From contig PBCF01000003.1 of assembly GCA_002716945.1 (NCBI GenBank), positions 18,937-82,936 of the forward strand: a stretch of 64,000 nucleotides of DNA, written 5' to 3'. The position numbers and the translations under genes were made by a program. Of this stretch, positions 60,874-64,000 are shown in pieces (positions within the stretch are counted from its first letter, which is position 1; each line of letters starts with the position of its first letter). Below the pieces are notes generated by a model. The model had not been told where the DNA came from, did not search any database, and saw only the letters and a list, made by a program, of their open reading frames with translations. Source of the DNA: Gammaproteobacteria bacterium (GTDB lineage Bacteria; Pseudomonadota; Gammaproteobacteria; GCA-002705445; GCA-002716945).

Positions 60874-60900
60874 TCACATCGGAGAATGATGAAAGTTCTT
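60874..60900 (-). repeat. 27-nt direct repeat, copy A
   Basis: Identical to 60628-60654. It overlaps the last two bases of the FecA-like receptor stop codon, so it forms the first part of that gene's 3' untranslated region. Confidence 0.9.
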
Positions 60901-63142
60901 AGAAATCAAATTTACCCCCAGCCATAAAGGTCTGTGGTTTATTAGGTCTTTTACCATAGTTGTGTTCAGAAGCTACAATTGTTTTATCTAATAAATTATC
61001 TATATTAATAAAACCAACAGCTTGTGTAACACCACCAACACGTATTGGTAAATTCATACTTGAATGTAAGTCAAAGATCCATGCTTTACCAGTTTTGTAT
61101 GTATTCGATGCATTGGTGAATGTATCATCATGATATTTAGCACCTAATGTCACAGCCCAGTTAGGAGTTTCAGCTCCAAGTGAGACATACATTTGAAAAT
61201 CTGGTACATAAGCAATACTTTTACCCAATTGGTTTAGTTCATCATCTGTATTTGTTAAATATTCAGAATCTTGAAGTATACCACTTACAAGCAATGGGTA
61301 TTTTATTGACTTCATAGTTGATTGACCTTTCATTGCAGGTGCAGCGAAAATATCAGCTAGTCTGTATTGAAACTCAATACCTTTTATTTCAGCTTTACCA
61401 GCATTATTTGAATCACCAATATTACCAGTACATCCGTTGGCAATTAAGCATGATTCTAACAAGTTCTCGTAATCTACATAGAATGCGATAAGTTCTATGA
61501 AGCTATCAGGTGAACTCATTCTTAGTCCTACTTCATAGTTATCAGATTCTTCAGGAGTAGCATCTGCTGAGGTTCCAGCACCAATTGGTGAATAACCTTG
61601 ATGGTAACCTGCAAATATTTGTGCTCCACCCTGTATTTGATAAACAGTTGCTGCACTAAGCATAGTTTCATCATCATTAACATCTTGTTTTGAGTTACCT
61701 GGATTAGCTTCAGTTCCATCGTTAGATTCAGTATCTTCATATCTTAATCCAAGAGTGGTTGTAAAGTTTCCATGTGTAATGATGTCTTTGATGTGCCATG
61801 ATTCAGCATCGGTGTCTTTTAATTCACCAGCGCCATCTGTAGCACCTGTTTCTGATTTAAATGACAAGGTATTATTAGAATCAAGACCATATTTACGTAT
61901 AAAGCCACTATCTTCTCTTAAACGATAGTCTTTATGACGTCTATAGCCAATTTCTATGTCATGGTTGCCCATTTGTTTATTATATACAAACTGAATACCT
62001 GTCATTCCATAATCTCTGTGTCCCATAGCCATTTCTAGATATTCATTTGCGGCAGTAGCAGTAGTACCTGTAATAATATTACAAGCTCTAAGTTCATTTC
62101 CTGCATCTGCTCCACACGCACCTTGCATGTCTAGAGCTGATAGAGATACAGAACTAACTGATCCACTACCATTACCTTGTGGGTCAACATATACCTTACC
62201 CATCTTAGCCCAGAGTCTACTAAATCTTGTTTTATAAAGTTTTGTAGTAAGTCTAGATGTAGAAGAAGGTTCCATGTAGTGTGTAAAAATATAACGGTGA
62301 TAATCTGCATCCATTTGATCGGCAGCACTAGCTCCATATCTTTGGAATGGATCTGAGTGAAACGCCGCTGTAGTTAATCCAATGTATGTTTCATTAGATG
62401 TTTCTTCAGTATTTTGACTTGAAAGTTCAAAATATTGATTCCACTTACTTCCAACTGGCGTATATCTGATTTTAAATAAATCACTTGTTTTATCAAAACC
62501 AGTATCACCTGGATTACTTGTACCTTTTATACTTTTAAAACCATCGGCACGATAGTCATGCACTTCGAAAACATAACTTATAGATGGTGAAAGTTGTCCA
62601 CCATAGTAAGCATGATTTCTGCTAAAACCATCATCGCCTAATGTAAACGAATAATGTCCTTTTGTCCCTTGAGTTGGTACTGTTCTTGATATCCAGTTTA
62701 CTGTACCTGCAGTAGTTTTAGGTCCCGTACCTACAGCTGCTGGTCCTTTTAGAACTTCAACGCCTTCCATACGTCCAGTATCTGGATAAAAGTACATACT
62801 AAAGTTTGAATATTGAGCAGGTCCTTGAAGAACACCATCTTCCATAGTGTTAATCTTCGATGTCCTTAATGGGTTTACACCTCTCATTCCTATGTTAGTA
62901 CGTAAACCATATCCATCTTCAGTTTGGGAATACACACCAGGTATACGAGATAATATTCTCTCTGGATCTGTGTAGTTCCATTTTTTTATTTCATCATCAC
63001 CTATAAAGTGAGCGGAACCAGCTTGTTGAGTCTCATCTTGAGAACCAAATACACTGACGGCGCCTAAATCTTCGGCATATGTAACGTTCGCTGAAAGCGC
63101 CAACACCGCACTTATAGATAACAATTTACCTATATTGTTCAT
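60899..63142 (-). CDS. TonB-dependent receptor, FecA-like (iron chelate)
   Basis: ATG 63142 (MNNIGKLLSISAVLALSANVTYA) is preferred, with GAGG 7 nt upstream; 747 aa rather than 757. The plug YGLRTNIGMRGVNPLRTSKINTMEDG and GPAQYSNFSMYFYPDTGRMEGVEVLKGP is of the FecA type. There is no N-terminal signalling extension, so no FecIR-type surface signalling is expected. The barrel ends GGKFDF. The substrate is probably a ferric chelate such as citrate or a siderophore. Two Fur boxes precede it. Confidence 0.85.
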   Translation of the reverse strand: MNNIGKLLSISAVLALSANVTYAEDLGAVSVFGSQDETQQAGSAHFIGDDEIKKWNYTDPERILSRIPGVYSQTEDGYGLRTNIGMRGVNPLRTSKINTMEDGVLQGPAQYSNFSMYFYPDTGRMEGVEVLKGPAAVGTGPKTTAGTVNWISRTVPTQGTKGHYSFTLGDDGFSRNHAYYGGQLSPSISYVFEVHDYRADGFKSIKGTSNPGDTGFDKTSDLFKIRYTPVGSKWNQYFELSSQNTEETSNETYIGLTTAAFHSDPFQRYGASAADQMDADYHRYIFTHYMEPSSTSRLTTKLYKTRFSRLWAKMGKVYVDPQGNGSGSVSSVSLSALDMQGACGADAGNELRACNIITGTTATAANEYLEMAMGHRDYGMTGIQFVYNKQMGNHDIEIGYRRHKDYRLREDSGFIRKYGLDSNNTLSFKSETGATDGAGELKDTDAESWHIKDIITHGNFTTTLGLRYEDTESNDGTEANPGNSKQDVNDDETMLSAATVYQIQGGAQIFAGYHQGYSPIGAGTSADATPEESDNYEVGLRMSSPDSFIELIAFYVDYENLLESCLIANGCTGNIGDSNNAGKAEIKGIEFQYRLADIFAAPAMKGQSTMKSIKYPLLVSGILQDSEYLTNTDDELNQLGKSIAYVPDFQMYVSLGAETPNWAVTLGAKYHDDTFTNASNTYKTGKAWIFDLHSSMNLPIRVGGVTQAVGFINIDNLLDKTIVASEHNYGKRPNKPQTFMAGGKFDF

Positions 63143-63168
63143 AATTAACCTCATTTTTACGTTAAAAT

Positions 63169-63187
63169 GCAAATAATTCTCATTATC
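63169..63187. promoter_or_regulatory. fur box: Fur box upstream of FecA-like receptor
   Basis: GCAAATAATTCTCATTATC matches the Fur consensus at 14 of 19 positions and lies about 27 nt before the receptor start. Confidence 0.65.
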
Positions 63188-63213
63188 TTACACTAAATCG
63201 TTAAATAATCAAT

Positions 63214-63232
63214 AATAATGAGAATCATTATC
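63214..63232. promoter_or_regulatory. fur box: Fur box in divergent receptor/exbD region
   Basis: AATAATGAGAATCATTATC matches the Fur consensus at 17 of 19 positions, between the divergent receptor and exbD genes; it could control both. Confidence 0.8.
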
Positions 63233-63334
63233 ATCTTAAAATATTCGATATATCTTTTAAATATTGAGATATATTCTGTTATCAGCAATAATTTGATACA
63301 ATTTTGGGATTATTCAGAGAAAAGTGAGTAAAAT

Positions 63335-63721
63335 ATGGTCCGAATCAGCCTAACCCCTATCATAGATGTGGTATTTATATTATTGATATTTTTTATGTTG
63401 GCTACAAATTTTCAACAGTTCAATAAGATGAATATTAAATTATCTACAGAATCATCTAGTATTTCTACTAGTGATAAAAAGATATTTGTAATTAAATTTA
63501 ATCAAGATGGTAATTATCTATTAAACGACACTCCAGCCACCCTTGATGTAATTGAGCAAAATATCCTATCTACTGATTTAGATGATAATGAATATTTGGT
63601 TGTTATCAAACCAGAGAAAAACACCCACTTACAAAAAACATTTTCAGTTATAGAGAGTCTCAATAATAAAAAAATTGAAAACATAACATTAGGTATCACC
63701 AAAAATGAAAATGAAGAATAA
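63335..63721 (+). CDS. exbD: ExbD/TolR-type TonB energising protein
   Basis: 128 aa with a very short cytoplasmic N terminus. The helix ISLTPIIDVVFILLIFFMLAT carries the essential Asp (about residue 11), and a periplasmic domain follows. It couples with ExbB to energise TonB. It is divergent from the FecA-like receptor and behind the Fur boxes. Confidence 0.9.
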   Translation: MVRISLTPIIDVVFILLIFFMLATNFQQFNKMNIKLSTESSSISTSDKKIFVIKFNQDGNYLLNDTPATLDVIEQNILSTDLDDNEYLVVIKPEKNTHLQKTFSVIESLNNKKIENITLGITKNENEE

Positions 63722-64000
63722 TAAAACTATAAAATTAAATGATAGTAATTTACTACCATTAGTTAATATTATTTTTCTTTTATTAATTTTTTTTATGATG
63801 GCAGGAATTATAGAAAAAAAGAAAGATTTATATAATGTAAAACTAGCAAATGCAACAATTGAAAGTTATGTAGAAGAAGATAAAACTATTTTATATTTAT
63901 ACAATAATGGAAAAATTAGGCTAAATGATAAAATAATTAAAATAAGAGATCTAAAAGAATCATTGACCGATGATGATAAAAAAGATTTATTAATTGCGGC
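63711..64000 (+). CDS. second ExbD-like protein, partial at window end
   Basis: Not in the ORF track. Starting at ATG 63711 (or 63705), the frame reads MKNNKTIKLNDSNLLPLVNIIFLLLIFFMMAG and continues open to base 64000. This is an ExbD/TolR N terminus, with Asn (LVNIIF) where ExbD has the essential Asp, so its proton-coupling function may differ. It overlaps exbD by about 11 nt. tonB may follow outside the window. Confidence 0.75.
   Translation, partial: MKNNKTIKLNDSNLLPLVNIIFLLLIFFMMAGIIEKKKDLYNVKLANATIESYVEEDKTILYLYNNGKIRLNDKIIKIRDLKESLTDDDKKDLLIA

Overview
The window is a very AT-rich stretch of a gammaproteobacterial chromosome. It carries a complete reverse-type dsr sulfur-oxidation operon (dsrABEFHCMKLJOPNR), a membrane pyrophosphatase, type B L31 and several TonB-dependent receptors. 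Together with the short intergenic gaps and the low GC, this best fits a marine thiotroph of the SUP05/Thioglobus type. The lineage is inferred from gene content; no rRNA gene is present. Layout: (1) 1-2740, a small lipoprotein, a small His/Cys-rich ORF and a ZnuD-like TonB receptor. (2) 2745-8826, minus strand, a cell-wall cluster dat-dacA-mltB-mrdB-mrdA. (3) 8883-18067, plus strand, hppA-adk, then the outer-membrane cluster lptD-surA-pdxA-rsmA and a small methyltransferase-like membrane protein; lptD carries an N-terminal BamE-like domain. (4) 18062-24140, clpB, a PCu(A)C copper chaperone, UPF0434, peroxiredoxin, a HIT protein, a degenerate pyruvate-kinase-like protein and a sterol-desaturase-family protein. 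(5) 24370-24940, a compact control region: promoter, SAM-II/SAM-V-like aptamer, intrinsic terminator, second aptamer overlapping a ribosome binding site, then an unrecognised 127-aa protein. (6) 24962-39628, housekeeping: rpmE2, cpdA, amt with a sigma-54-type promoter, a geranylgeranyl-reductase-like flavoprotein, ispB, rplU-rpmA-obg-proB, rpsT, murJ-ribF-ileS-lspA-fkpB-ispH. (7) 39636-51849, minus strand, the full dsr operon. (8) 51970-57330, a divergent plus-strand cluster of TauD-like oxygenase, small unknowns, an orphan Cas6-like RAMP protein, a cysteine-free DsrC paralogue (RspA type), a prolyl-hydroxylase-like oxygenase, a TrpD2/YbiB-like protein and a DUF4396 membrane protein. (9) 57327-64000, an iron/copper uptake region with exbB, an OprC/NosA-like copper receptor, a FecA-like receptor, exbD and a second exbD-like gene running off the end, with three good Fur boxes. 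How the parts work together: the dsr operon oxidises stored or persulfidic sulfur to sulfite (DsrEFH-DsrC feeding DsrAB, electrons to DsrL and DsrMKJOP), with DsrN amidating siroheme and DsrR assisting maturation. The divergent cluster is probably a sulfur-associated accessory module of unknown function. The TonB systems supply the Fe, Cu and Zn these metalloproteins need. The most notable observations are the tandem SAM riboswitch with a transcriptional stage and then a translational stage, the orphan Cas6-like protein beside a DsrC paralogue with no CRISPR array, the BamE-LptD fusion, a pyruvate-kinase barrel without its lid domain, two small proteins with a matching RSPP tail upstream of TonB receptors, and a 27-nt direct repeat flanking a Fur-controlled leader. 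No tRNA, rRNA, CRISPR array or insertion sequence was recognised.
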